From the NCBI RefSeq assembly GCF_007786235.1, contig NZ_VNFK01000004.1, positions 186,001 through 250,000 of the forward strand: a stretch of DNA of 64,000 bases, given 5' to 3'. The stretch comes from Paenarthrobacter nitroguajacolicus. GTDB lineage: Bacteria; Actinomycetota; Actinomycetes; Actinomycetales; Micrococcaceae. Positions 32,481-41,245 of this stretch are shown here, piece after piece; positions within the stretch are counted from its first letter, which is position 1; each line of letters starts with the position of its first letter. A program made the translations under genes and the position numbers. The notes under the pieces are model-generated. The model saw only the letters and a program-made list of their open reading frames with translations, was not told the origin of the DNA and searched no databases.

Positions 32481-33926
32481 CTACAGCCCCACCCCGAGCC
32501 CGGGTACCTGCGCCTGGAATATGTCCTTAAGGGCATATTTCGCCGCGTGGTATCCGGGCATTCCCGTAACCCCCGGACCCGGTGGCGTCGAGGATGAACA
32601 CAGGTAGACACCGGCCATGGGGGTCCGCCAGGGCGCATTCGACACCACGGGGCGCTGGAGGAGACCGCGCATATCCACCAAGCCCGCGCTGAAGTCTCCA
32701 CCCACATAGTTCTCGTTGTACGCCGCCAGGTCCGCCGCCGTCGTGGTTTTGGAAGCGACCACAACATCGCGGAAGCCCGGGGCATACTGCTCAATGCGTG
32801 CGGTCACCGCCTCGGCCATGTCCACGTCGGAGCCGGCGGGCACGTGGCAATACGTCCACAGGATGTTCCGGCCCGCGGGTGCCCGCGATGGGTCAACCAG
32901 CGATGGCTGTGACACCAGGACATAGGGGTCCTTGGGGTGCTTGCCCATCGCCACCAGGTTCTCGGCTTCGGCTATGGCTGCCCGCGAACCACCGACATGG
33001 ACGGTTCCCGCCTTCGCCAATCCCGGGGCGGACCAAGGGACGGGTCCGGAAAGGATGTAGTCCACTTTGCAGGCAGCATTCCCAAATCGGAATGTTTCCA
33101 ATGCCCGCCGGTAACGGTCTGGAACTTCCCCCCCACCCAGTCGTGCCAGTGTCGGCGGTGCCACATCCAACAGAATGGCCTTCGCCGGCCGGACCTGGTC
33201 CAGGGAGTCCACCCGCTCACCCGTATGGATAGTGCCTCCATGGGCGAGGAGGTCATCGGCCATGGCCTTGGCAATGGCGGCCGAGCCGCCCATGGGGACC
33301 ACCCAACCACCAGCGTGAGCCAGGACCCCCAGCAAGAGGCCAGCGCCGGTGGCACTGAGCGATGGCAAGGCAGAGACGGCATGTGCCATGACACCGGTCA
33401 GCAGTGCGGGGGCAGCCTCTTCACGGAAGCGGCGTCCCCAGAACGGCGTTCCCTGGTCCAAGGTGGCAAGCCCAAACCTGAGGGCTGCCAGCGGATCCCG
33501 GGGGACGCGCAACAACTGGTTGGACGTAAAATCCACCACACCCTCAACATGCGCCAAGAGGGGCGCCATCAACCTGCGATAGGCCGGGCCGTCAACGCCC
33601 AGCTCCGCCGATGTCCGTTCCAACGACTGGTAGGCCAGCGCTGCCCCGCCCTCGTCCAAGGGAGTGCCGTGCTGAATCTCTGGAACCCGCAGATCCACGC
33701 GCTGCGAAAGTTCGAAGGACTTGAAGAACGGCGACGCCAACGCCATGGGATGCACCGCAGAGCACACATCGTGGAAATAGCCGGGTTCAATCAATTCCGT
33801 GGTCCGAGTTCCGCCACCAATGGTGGCTGCGGCCTCGTACAGATGGACATCGAGCCCGGCACGGGCCATCACCACCGCAGCGGCAAGGCCGTTGGGACCG
33901 GCACCGACGACGGCGACATCAGCCAT
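32481..33926 (-). CDS. Phytoene desaturase-like FAD-dependent oxidoreductase
   Basis: 481-residue flavoprotein. N-terminal FAD motif VAVVGAGPNGLAAAVVMARA with the acidic ribose-binding residue in VHLYEAAATIGGGTRT. The C-terminal FAD motif reads GVYLCSSSTPPGPGVTGMPG. Belongs to the broad NAD(P)/FAD-dependent oxidoreductase group related to carotenoid desaturases (COG1233). No other carotenoid genes are nearby, so a role in pigment synthesis is not supported. Its start overlaps the GT87 stop by 8 bp, with AGGTG as ribosome site. Confidence 0.88.
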   Translation of the reverse strand: MADVAVVGAGPNGLAAAVVMARAGLDVHLYEAAATIGGGTRTTELIEPGYFHDVCSAVHPMALASPFFKSFELSQRVDLRVPEIQHGTPLDEGGAALAYQSLERTSAELGVDGPAYRRLMAPLLAHVEGVVDFTSNQLLRVPRDPLAALRFGLATLDQGTPFWGRRFREEAAPALLTGVMAHAVSALPSLSATGAGLLLGVLAHAGGWVVPMGGSAAIAKAMADDLLAHGGTIHTGERVDSLDQVRPAKAILLDVAPPTLARLGGGEVPDRYRRALETFRFGNAACKVDYILSGPVPWSAPGLAKAGTVHVGGSRAAIAEAENLVAMGKHPKDPYVLVSQPSLVDPSRAPAGRNILWTYCHVPAGSDVDMAEAVTARIEQYAPGFRDVVVASKTTTAADLAAYNENYVGGDFSAGLVDMRGLLQRPVVSNAPWRTPMAGVYLCSSSTPPGPGVTGMPGYHAAKYALKDIFQAQVPGLGVGL

Positions 33927-35430
33927 CGCTCTTCACCTCCGTTTTGTGGGCTGCTGTGGATGCGGGAAGGGCAGCTTGGGTCCGCCACGGCAGCGCAGAG
34001 CGCGAAGGGCGGAAGACATCGAACCGCAACCAGTCCCGCGCACCATCAAAAGGTCCGCCGTGGGGATCGTCTTGCCCGTACGCTCGCAACGGATCCTGGG
34101 CAGGATCCCAGATATCCATGATCACGCGTGCCATCAGGTACGCGGTTGCTGCCATATGAAGTGCGACAGCCAGGACGTAGTAGGACATGTCGATGTTGTG
34201 CTGAACGGAGCCGCCGCTGGTCGCTTGGCCGAGGTACATCCAGATGGCTGCCCAATGGAGCCCTTCTGCGGCCTGCCAGATCAAGAAGTCCCGCCACCGG
34301 GGCCTTGCCAGGGCCAGAAGCGGGATGAGCCAGATGACGAATTGGGGCGAGTAGACCTTGTTGGTGAGGATGAAGGCAGCCACGATCAAGAAAGCCAGCT
34401 GGGCCAGGCGCGGCCGGTGTGGTGCACACAGGGACAGTGCACCTATGAGAACGCACGCCAGGATGAACAGGGACAGCGCCAGGGAGTTGATGGTTCCCGC
34501 GTCCATCTGCGTCCACTGGATTCGGTCGGCCACCAGGTTGTAAGCGAACCACGGTGAGCTGTACCCGGCTGGGCGCTCTTGCGAGAACTCAAAGAAGTAG
34601 CGCCATTCGGAGGGGTTGATCACGGCGATGGGTAGATTAACGGCCAGCCAGGACGCCAGCGCAGCGCCGGTGGTGACAAAGAACGTCCGCAGCTTGCCAG
34701 TCCGCAGGGCCAATAGCAGTATGGCGCCGAGTATCAGGACGGGATACAGCTTGGTGGCCGTTCCAAGGCCGATGAACACACCCGCCAGTACCAGTTTGTC
34801 CCGGGAGAAGAAGTACATGCCCAGGGCCAGCAGCCCCACGGCCCACATGTCCCAGTTGATGAAGCCGGCCAGAATCATGCCCGGGGCTACGGCCACCATG
34901 GCAGCATCCCAAGGGCGTCGTTTGTTGATCCGTGCCGTGAGAAGGACGGTGACTATCCATATGGCCACAATCATGGTGGCATTGATGTCAAAGTAGGCCA
35001 GAACGCGCTCGTTCCCCACACCTTGCCCTGGAACCAGCAATGCTGTGAAACCTGCAATGACCCCCATGAGCACGGGGTACTCGAACAGGCTGCCCTGCGT
35101 GAAGAAGGGGAAGATGCCATCGCCCAGTCCCCGGTTTTTGAAGAGCTCAGGGAAGTCGGAGTAGCAGGTGGCGTAGAACTGATCGGGAGTCTGCCAGCCG
35201 TTGACACGGCAGTAGTCCTTGGCGAGGACCGCCAGCAACGCGGCGAACACGGTCAGGATGATAAGGACGCGTTCAACTGTGAATGGCCCTGGAGAGATTT
35301 TTCCCGGAGACGAGTATTTGCCCATGGGCCCACCCACCAGCTCCGTGAAGTTGCGAAGCAGGGGATCGCTGCGGCTGGGAACCACAAAGCGGGCACGTTT
35401 TCGCTGCTGGTGCGGCTTCGTCTCCTGCAT
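33919..35430 (-). CDS. GT87 family polyprenyl-phosphate glycosyltransferase-like membrane protein
   Basis: 503-residue integral membrane protein with about ten to twelve helices. It resembles the GT87/DUF2029 mannosyltransferases that use polyprenyl-phosphate mannose on the outer membrane face. Seen: catalytic-loop region with acidic residues FYATCYSDFPELFKNRG after helix 1, the family-type segment FEYPVLMGVIAGFTALL, GTATKLYPVLILGAILLLAL, and KVYSPQFVIWLIPLLALARP. Overlaps the oxidoreductase gene by 8 bp, so co-transcribed. Possibly decorates cell-wall glycans; the acceptor is unknown. Confidence 0.85.
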   Translation of the reverse strand: MQETKPHQQRKRARFVVPSRSDPLLRNFTELVGGPMGKYSSPGKISPGPFTVERVLIILTVFAALLAVLAKDYCRVNGWQTPDQFYATCYSDFPELFKNRGLGDGIFPFFTQGSLFEYPVLMGVIAGFTALLVPGQGVGNERVLAYFDINATMIVAIWIVTVLLTARINKRRPWDAAMVAVAPGMILAGFINWDMWAVGLLALGMYFFSRDKLVLAGVFIGLGTATKLYPVLILGAILLLALRTGKLRTFFVTTGAALASWLAVNLPIAVINPSEWRYFFEFSQERPAGYSSPWFAYNLVADRIQWTQMDAGTINSLALSLFILACVLIGALSLCAPHRPRLAQLAFLIVAAFILTNKVYSPQFVIWLIPLLALARPRWRDFLIWQAAEGLHWAAIWMYLGQATSGGSVQHNIDMSYYVLAVALHMAATAYLMARVIMDIWDPAQDPLRAYGQDDPHGGPFDGARDWLRFDVFRPSRSALPWRTQAALPASTAAHKTEVKSDG

Positions 35431-35493
35431 GGATCGAGCTTACCGTCATGCCGTGGCCCACGGCCCAGTGGAAGTCCCCGGTCGGAGTCCGTT

Positions 35494-35529
35494 AAAAGGG
35501 GGGAGCCCACGCGTAGCCGCGTGGGCTCC
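35494..35529 (-). terminator. Rho-independent terminator after the 46-aa gene
   Basis: 12-bp perfect stem GGAGCCCACGCG / CGCGTGGGCTCC with a 4-nt loop, followed on the minus strand by CCCCTTTT. Ends the transcript of the small gene at 35587-35727. Confidence 0.85.
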
Positions 35530-35586
35530 TTGAGGTTCAGCATGAATGTCTGGCATCTGAAACTCCTTCGGAATGGCTGAAGGGAT

Positions 35587-35727
35587 TCAGCGGATGAGTC
35601 CCATCTGGTGCAGGACAACGTAGACGTCTTCGCGGCGCTGGTCGAGCAGCTGGCCGTTGAACAGGGTGCGGTCCTTGGGAGCATCGCTGCTCTTGTAGAA
35701 GCGCATGTCTTCGGGGCGTTTTGGCAT
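35587..35727 (-). CDS. Small protein of unknown function, 46 aa
   Basis: ATG at 35727 is preceded by an excellent ribosome site AAAGGAGGTGAACC. The stop TGA is at 35589-35587 and a strong terminator follows 58 bp later. The product starts MPKRPEDMRFYKSSDAPKDR and ends QMGLIR. It is hydrophilic, has no Cys, signal or membrane helix, and has a balanced mix of Arg/Lys and Asp/Glu. Not recognised. The terminator and ribosome site make it likely to be a real gene despite its length. Confidence 0.65.
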   Translation of the reverse strand: MPKRPEDMRFYKSSDAPKDRTLFNGQLLDQRREDVYVVLHQMGLIR

Positions 35728-36019
35728 GGTTCACCTCCTTTCGTGGAGAAATCTCCGATATTTAGGCATGACAATTAGAGCCAATTGATTCCATGAGAAA
35801 TCAAAGCCTAAAAGGGCATAAATAGCCGAGGTTAATGAGGGGATAAAGCGGACCGAATCAACAGGGATTCGTCGTGCAATAGCGCGTGCTTCCTGCAGTC
35901 GACCCAACAAGAAGCTGGTTCCGAACTTTGGGGAAACTGCGCACCCGCGGCATGCTGCGTGGGTCCGCGCCTACAACTGACTACTCAGAACGCCAACCAC
36001 GCAGAGTGGTGGCCATGAA
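35728..36019. other. Gene-free spacer between two tiny genes
   Basis: 292 bp, noticeably AT-richer than its surroundings near 35750-35860. It contains the likely promoter of the 46-aa gene. A partial inverted repeat GCGCACCCGCG...TGCGTGGGTCCGCGC lies around 35939-35971. I see no coding sequence, tRNA or known RNA motif. Confidence 0.5.
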
Positions 36020-36046
36020 CACCGCCGGCATCAGGCCGGTCCGGTG
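36020..36046 (-). terminator. Hairpin after the 31-aa gene
   Basis: CACCGCCGGC / GCCGGTCCGGTG pair across a short loop, just past the stop codon of the 31-aa gene. There is no T run, so termination strength is uncertain. Confidence 0.45.
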
Positions 36047-36048
36047 AA

Positions 36049-36144
36049 TCAGGAGTGGGTCAGAGAGCAATAACGGCGTCGATCATCAGCAGAGGCCGGG
36101 GTAGCAGTGACGGTCAACTTCCGTCCGCTAGTCAAAGTAATCAT
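36049..36144 (-). CDS. Tiny protein or leader peptide, 31 aa
   Basis: ATG at 36144 follows the strong ribosome site AAGGAGGTTGGGAAAA. TGA stop ends at 36049. The peptide starts MITLTSGRKLTVTATPAS and ends RRRYCSLTHS, with one Cys near the end. An upstream ATG at 36249 in the same frame would give 66 residues but lacks a ribosome site. Unrecognised; it may be a small protein or a leader. The gene to its left is also tiny, so this intergenic region seems to hold a pair of small genes. Confidence 0.5.
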   Translation of the reverse strand: MITLTSGRKLTVTATPASADDRRRYCSLTHS

Positions 36145-36327
36145 TTTTCCCAACCTCCTTTTCTGGCTGTAACAGCCTGCTGTGGCATTGTCCCGGCTGA
36201 CTAACCGGTGAATGCGCGCCTGGTTCCCGGCGGGTCGCTCTGGGAACAAGATATAAGCTACCCCATGAACACGGAGTTTGACCAGCGCAATTCGCTAATT
36301 TGCCAAAAGTTTTTCTAAATTAATGGT

Positions 36328-36909
36328 TTAGAGGCCCCATCGGACAATTGCGGGCGTCCGCTTATCCCAACCAAGCGTGCACACCTTTGCGGTTCCCAGA
36401 ATGAAGTGCCGGCCTTCGCGGGCGTCCATTTCGAGCCAACGCGCCGTGAGGATTCGGGAGAAATGTCCGTGGGCAACCACCAGAACGTTATCCATTCCGG
36501 ATTCCAGGACACGCCCAATGATCTTGTCAGCCCGGGCAGCTACTTCGTCCAGCGTCTCACCGTTCGGCACGCCGTCGGTCCAGATCAGATAGTCCGGGTT
36601 GTCCTTGCGGATGAGGTCCGAGCTGATGCCTTCGTAGTCGCCATAGTTCCATTCGACAGCCAGCGGTTCATGCACGGCTTCCGGATAGCCTGCCAACTCG
36701 GCGGTGCGTCGGGCGCGACGCAGCGGTGAAGTCAGCACCAAGTCGAAGTCGATACTTTCCAGCACCTTGCGTGCTTCAACTGCCTGCTGCTCACCCTCAA
36801 CAGTGAGCGGGAGATCCGTCAGGCCCGTGTACTGGCCACTCTTGGACCATTCCGTCTCACCGTGGCGCAGGATCCAGAGTTGTGGACGCGGGGAAGTCGC
36901 AGCGGTCAT
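36328..36909 (-). CDS. Histidine phosphatase family protein
   Basis: 193-residue phosphoglycerate-mutase-like phosphatase. The catalytic RHG motif is in LWILRHGETEWSKSGQYTG, the second Arg in TSPLRRARRTAE, the acid/base Glu in AVEWNYGDYEGI, and the second catalytic His in VLVVAHGHFSRIL. Cytoplasmic; substrate unknown, probably a small phosphorylated metabolite. Its ATG overlaps the stop of the CCA-adding enzyme gene by 4 bp, so the two are translationally coupled. Confidence 0.93.
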   Translation of the reverse strand: MTAATSPRPQLWILRHGETEWSKSGQYTGLTDLPLTVEGEQQAVEARKVLESIDFDLVLTSPLRRARRTAELAGYPEAVHEPLAVEWNYGDYEGISSDLIRKDNPDYLIWTDGVPNGETLDEVAARADKIIGRVLESGMDNVLVVAHGHFSRILTARWLEMDAREGRHFILGTAKVCTLGWDKRTPAIVRWGL

Positions 36910-38375
36910 GATGGCTCCTCAGTTTCGGTCAAAGGCTCGACGACGGCGGACTCGGGTTGCGCTTCCCACCATGCCAGGAGCTTCTGCTCGGCTTCGTCCG
37001 GGGACAGTGGTCCGTGTTCCATGCGTTCTTCGAGAAGGAACTTGTAGGCCTTGCCAACCACAGGCCCTGGTTTCAGTCCCAGGAGGGCCATGATTTGCGC
37101 TCCATCAAGGTCTGGCCGGACTGCAGCCAACGATTCCTGCTCCAAGAGCGCCGCGATGCGATGCTCAAGGTCATCGTAGGCGAAGGACAAGCGGTCGGCC
37201 TTGCGCTGGTTACGCGTGGTGACGTCAGAGCGGGTCAGGCGGTGAAGGCGCTCCAGCAGGGGACCGGCGTCGGTCACGTAGCGGCGGACCGCTGAGTCGC
37301 TCCAGCCAGCGTCGCCGTAGCCGTAGAAGCGCATGTGCAGTTCAACCAAGCGGGAGACGGCTTTGATCGACTCGTTGTCGAACCGCAGCGCCTTCATCCG
37401 CTTCGCCGTCAGTTTCGAGCCCACAACGTCATGGTGGCGGAAGCTCACCGCACCGCCCGGTTCAAAGCGGCGCGTAGCCGGCTTGCCGACGTCGTGCATC
37501 AAGGCAGCGAACCGCAGCACGAAGTCGGGGCCGGGCACCGGACCGTCAGGACCAGTTTCAAGTGCGGCGGCCTGTTCCAGAACCTGCAGCGAGTGCTGGT
37601 ACACGTCCTTGTGCCGGTGGTGCTCGTCTGCTTCCAGGCGCAGTGCGGAGACCTCCGGGAGCACGAACTCAGCCAGGCCGGTGTCCACCAGGAGATCTAT
37701 GCCCACGCGGGGGTGCGCTCCGTTGATGAGCTTGACCAACTCTTCGCGGACACGCTCGGCGGAAATGATCTTGATCCGGTCGGCCATCTGGGACATGGCG
37801 AGCCGGACGTCGTCGTGAACCGACACGCCGAGCTGAGATGCGAAGCGGGCCGCGCGCATCATCCGCAGCGGATCGTCCGAGAAGGACGCTTCAGGAGCGC
37901 CGGGCGTTGCGAGCTCGGAGGCATGGAGGTCGCGGACGCCGCCGAAGGGGTCCACCAGTTCCAAGCTCGGCAACCGCAACGCCATGGCGTTGATGGTGAA
38001 GTCGCGGCGGAGAAGGTCGTCGGTCAGGGAGTTGCCGAACGCCACTACTGGCTTGCGTGAATCGGGGTCGTACGCTTCGGCGCGGTAGGTGGTGATTTCA
38101 ATCTGGAAGCCGCTCTTCTTCATCCCGATGGTGCCGAAGGCGCGTCCGATTTCCCAGAAGTTGTCCGCCCACTTCTTGATGACGGAAATGGTCTGGTCCG
38201 GCGTGGCGTCAGTGGTGAAGTCGAGGTCCGGGGAGGTCCTGCCGAGGAAGAGGTCGCGCACGGGCCCGCCCACCAGGGATAGCTCGAAGCCGGCATCGAC
38301 AAAGCGCTGCCCGAGGTCGAGCACCACCGGATCGATGGTGAAGTTAACAGAAGAGCTGTCCAGTACGTGCGCCAT
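36906..38375 (-). CDS. cca: CCA tRNA nucleotidyltransferase
   Basis: 489-residue class II nucleotidyltransferase that adds or repairs the CCA end of tRNAs. N-terminal polymerase head has LVGGPVRDLFLGRTSPDLDF, with the GG and DxD active-site motifs. RRDFTINAMALRLP and DPLRMMRAARFASQLG follow. An HD domain (LRFAALMHDVGKPATRRFEP) follows at about 270-330, as in actinobacterial members. The window's tRNA-Leu lacks an encoded CCA, so this enzyme is needed. Divergent from the Nudix-murJ genes, the conserved actinobacterial arrangement. Confidence 0.95.
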   Translation of the reverse strand: MAHVLDSSSVNFTIDPVVLDLGQRFVDAGFELSLVGGPVRDLFLGRTSPDLDFTTDATPDQTISVIKKWADNFWEIGRAFGTIGMKKSGFQIEITTYRAEAYDPDSRKPVVAFGNSLTDDLLRRDFTINAMALRLPSLELVDPFGGVRDLHASELATPGAPEASFSDDPLRMMRAARFASQLGVSVHDDVRLAMSQMADRIKIISAERVREELVKLINGAHPRVGIDLLVDTGLAEFVLPEVSALRLEADEHHRHKDVYQHSLQVLEQAAALETGPDGPVPGPDFVLRFAALMHDVGKPATRRFEPGGAVSFRHHDVVGSKLTAKRMKALRFDNESIKAVSRLVELHMRFYGYGDAGWSDSAVRRYVTDAGPLLERLHRLTRSDVTTRNQRKADRLSFAYDDLEHRIAALLEQESLAAVRPDLDGAQIMALLGLKPGPVVGKAYKFLLEERMEHGPLSPDEAEQKLLAWWEAQPESAVVEPLTETEEPS

Positions 38376-38523
38376 AGTCCCTTAAGCTTGGCAGATTTTT
38401 ACTCGGCAGTGGGCCACTGTTCCATGCAATATCAGGCATGCATCCGTGGACCGTCTCTTGGAGTCCATCTTGTGGCCATGTCCCGGTCATCACTCCGGGG
38501 CAAGAGTCGTTAGAGTGGACCTC

Positions 38524-39075
38524 ATGGCCAACCCGATCCCGAGCGCTCCTGGCAGGAGGACAAACGCACCGTTGCCGTCGGCAATCGGCGCGCACGTCGC
38601 CCCTGCCCCGCAGCACCCGGTGCAGGCCTCCCTTCCTACTGTGGAGGAAGTGTCGGCGGGTGGCGTTGTAGTAGACACGTCCGACGGCGAACTCCGGGTT
38701 GCGATTATCGCCCGCCTTAATAGGGGTGGCCGGCTTGAGTGGTGCCTGCCTAAGGGCCACCCGGAAGGCCGCGAGAACAACGAGGAAGCTGCAGTCCGCG
38801 AGATCGCCGAGGAAACCGGCATCGAAGGCAGCATCCTGGCTCCTTTGGGGAGCATCGACTACTGGTTCACCGTCAGCGGCCACCGAGTCCACAAGACCGT
38901 GCACCATTTCCTGCTCCAGGCCACAGGTGGCGAGCTGACCATCGAGAACGATCCCGACCAGGAAGCCGTGGACGCTGCCTGGGTTCCCATCCAGGAACTC
39001 GCCCGCAAACTGTCCTTCCCGAACGAACGCCGCATCGCTGATTTGGCACGGGAAGTGCTGCCCGAACACCTCTGA
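38524..39075 (+). CDS. Nudix hydrolase
   Basis: 183-residue Nudix enzyme hydrolysing a nucleoside diphosphate derivative. The Nudix box GHPEGRENNEEAAVREIAEE followed by TGI is complete. Start chosen at ATG 38524 (MANPIPSAPG); the upstream in-frame ATG adds 26 residues with no family match. A disordered Pro/Ala-rich N-terminal 45 residues precede the domain. It lies between cca (divergent) and murJ (26 bp downstream), the position of the mycobacterial Nudix gene next to mviN. Confidence 0.93.
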   Translation: MANPIPSAPGRRTNAPLPSAIGAHVAPAPQHPVQASLPTVEEVSAGGVVVDTSDGELRVAIIARLNRGGRLEWCLPKGHPEGRENNEEAAVREIAEETGIEGSILAPLGSIDYWFTVSGHRVHKTVHHFLLQATGGELTIENDPDQEAVDAAWVPIQELARKLSFPNERRIADLAREVLPEHL

Positions 39076-39101
39076 CCCGGGTACATGGGACGATAAAGGC
39101 G

Positions 39102-41105
39102 ATGTCTGAAGCCAAAACCACTGAGTCCGTTCAATCCGGAGAAGCACGTTCCAGCGCCATCATGGCAGCAGGAACGCTCGTTTCCCGGTTCCTAGGCTTC
39201 GCCAAAACGTGGATGCTCGGCGCCGCGCTCGGCCTTGGTTCCACGGTCAATGACACGTTCATTAACGCGAACAACCTGCCGAACCTGATCTTCCTGCTGG
39301 TGGCGGGCGGCGTGTTCAATGCCGTCCTCGTCCCGCAGATCATCAAGGCCAGCAAGGCCCCGGACCGCGGTGCGGACTACATCAGCCGTCTGCTCACACT
39401 CGCTGTCCTGGTGCTGTTGGCCCTGACGGCCCTGGTGACGCTGGCGGCGCCCCTGGTCATCGACCTCACCACGCAGGGGTATTCCGAGCAACAAAAAGCC
39501 TTGGCTGTGACTTTTGCGTTCTGGTGCCTTCCCCAGATCTTCTTCTACGGGCTCTATGCCCTGCTGACACAAGTCCTGAATGCCCATGGCGCGTTCGGTC
39601 CGGCCATGTGGGCGCCCATCCTGAACAACCTCGTGGCCATCGCCGGCCTGGGCATGTTCATCTGGATCCTGGGCGCCAACATCGACAACCCGCACACCAT
39701 AGATAATTGGGGCCCAACGCAGACGTTCCTGATCGCGGGGTTCGCCACCTTCGGTGTTATTGCCCAAACAGCCATCCTGCTGATCCCCGTCTTCCGCCTG
39801 CGCCTCGGCTTGCGTCCCCGCTTCGGTTGGCGCGGCGTTGGACTGGGCCAGGCTGCCAAGCTGAGCGTCTGGACGCTGGCGACTGCCGCCGTCGGGCAGT
39901 TGGCTTTCCTCTATGTCATGAGGATCGCCACGATCCCCGGCGCTGAACGTCTCCGCCTGAGCAACGCGGGAAACAACGTTGCCGCAGCCGTCCTGCCGGG
40001 TAACGCCGTCCTGGAAGTCGCCAGCCAGCTGTACCTGCTGCCGCACTCGATCATCGCTTTGTCCTTGGCCACCGTCCTCTTTAACCGGATGACACGGGCC
40101 TCCCAAGATGGCAACAAAGCCGAGCTCCGCGATGCCTTGTCCCACGGCCTGCGCACCATGGCCGTTGCCACGGTTTTCGGTGCCTTGGCCCTGTTCGCCT
40201 TGGCCGGACCACTGGGTATGTTCTTCTCCGGAGGGGAGCCGCAGGACGGCGTCATGCTGGCCCAAACGCTCACCATCCTGGCCCTTAGTACCCCGTTCCT
40301 GAGCGCTAACTTCATGATGTCCCGCGTGTTCTACGCCAACGAGGACGCCCGCACGCCCCTGTATGTCCAGTTGTGGCTTGCCGTGATCTACGTGGTGGGC
40401 GCCTTCTTCATCCAGTTCCTGCCCGTCGGCCAGATCATTTACGCGATCGCCATCCTCTACACGCTGGGCAACATCCTCTCCGTGGTCATCAGCGTGGTCT
40501 TCTTGCGCAGGCTTCTGGGTCACCTTGACGGGCCGAGGATCGCCAACTCGTACATCCGCATGGGATACGCAGGTTTGGGTTCCGCGCTTGCCGGCGCCGC
40601 CGCGCTGTGGCTCCTGGGAAGCTACCGGGCGGACGGTTTCGCGTGGAGCAGCCGCCCGGCCGCCCTGGTGACCGTAGTCGTCGTCGGGCCGGTCATGCTG
40701 CTGGCCTATCTGGTCCTGCTCCGCGTCTTCCACGTCACTGAACTTCGCGACCTCCTCCGCCCGCTGATGGGCCGCTTGGGACGCGGCGCACCAGCGCCTG
40801 CCGGAGCCGCAGCAGAACCCACGACGGCGGCACGCGCCACGGTCTCGGACGATACCGGCTTGATTCCGCGCATTTCCGGTGAGTTCGACGCCGCCTCCTT
40901 CAGGGCAGGCCCGGCCGTTGAACCCCGGCGGGTCGCCCCGACGCCTGCCCCTGATGCTCCCAAGACCTACCTGCCCGACGAAGACGTGCCCAGCACGGCC
41001 CAAGGCGGCAAGTTCCGTCCGCAGGTCCCGTTGCCGGGTCGACGCACCTACCAAGGCGATGCAGGCCGCAATCCATACTTCCCCAGCGGGCGGAAACGGA
41101 AGTGA
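39102..41105 (+). CDS. murJ: Lipid II flippase MurJ
   Basis: 667-residue MOP-superfamily membrane protein that flips the peptidoglycan precursor lipid II. About fourteen helices cover residues 20-545. N-terminal motif SSAIMAAGTLVSRFLGFAKT and TVNDTFINANNLPNLIFLLV are MurJ hallmarks. A Pro/Ala/Arg-rich cytosolic tail of about 110 residues follows (GAPAPAGAAAEPTTAAR to the end FPSGRKRK). In mycobacteria MurJ is fused to a pseudokinase and an extracellular carbohydrate-binding-like domain. Here that part is encoded by the next gene. Confidence 0.95.
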   Translation: MSEAKTTESVQSGEARSSAIMAAGTLVSRFLGFAKTWMLGAALGLGSTVNDTFINANNLPNLIFLLVAGGVFNAVLVPQIIKASKAPDRGADYISRLLTLAVLVLLALTALVTLAAPLVIDLTTQGYSEQQKALAVTFAFWCLPQIFFYGLYALLTQVLNAHGAFGPAMWAPILNNLVAIAGLGMFIWILGANIDNPHTIDNWGPTQTFLIAGFATFGVIAQTAILLIPVFRLRLGLRPRFGWRGVGLGQAAKLSVWTLATAAVGQLAFLYVMRIATIPGAERLRLSNAGNNVAAAVLPGNAVLEVASQLYLLPHSIIALSLATVLFNRMTRASQDGNKAELRDALSHGLRTMAVATVFGALALFALAGPLGMFFSGGEPQDGVMLAQTLTILALSTPFLSANFMMSRVFYANEDARTPLYVQLWLAVIYVVGAFFIQFLPVGQIIYAIAILYTLGNILSVVISVVFLRRLLGHLDGPRIANSYIRMGYAGLGSALAGAAALWLLGSYRADGFAWSSRPAALVTVVVVGPVMLLAYLVLLRVFHVTELRDLLRPLMGRLGRGAPAPAGAAAEPTTAARATVSDDTGLIPRISGEFDAASFRAGPAVEPRRVAPTPAPDAPKTYLPDEDVPSTAQGGKFRPQVPLPGRRTYQGDAGRNPYFPSGRKRK

Positions 41106-41245
41106 GCCGGTGCCGCCAACACGGGCGGCGGACGCTAATCGGCTAGGCTAGAAACGAATATAGGTAGTTGCAAAAGCGGTTGAACCGGCTCGCCGGGCCA
41201 GCCGCGTGCAGGACCCGCAGCTCCCGGACAGCCTAGGAGGAACAC

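Noticed and set aside
35446..35556. 36-aa frame MPDIHAEPQGAHAATRGLPP... after the 46-aa gene
   Set aside because: It has an AAGGAG upstream, but it runs through the perfect terminator hairpin and on toward the next gene; translation past the terminator is unlikely.
39192..41054. 620-codon open frame opposite murJ
   Set aside because: Antisense shadow of a long GC-rich gene; low-complexity Gln/Glu/Arg composition.
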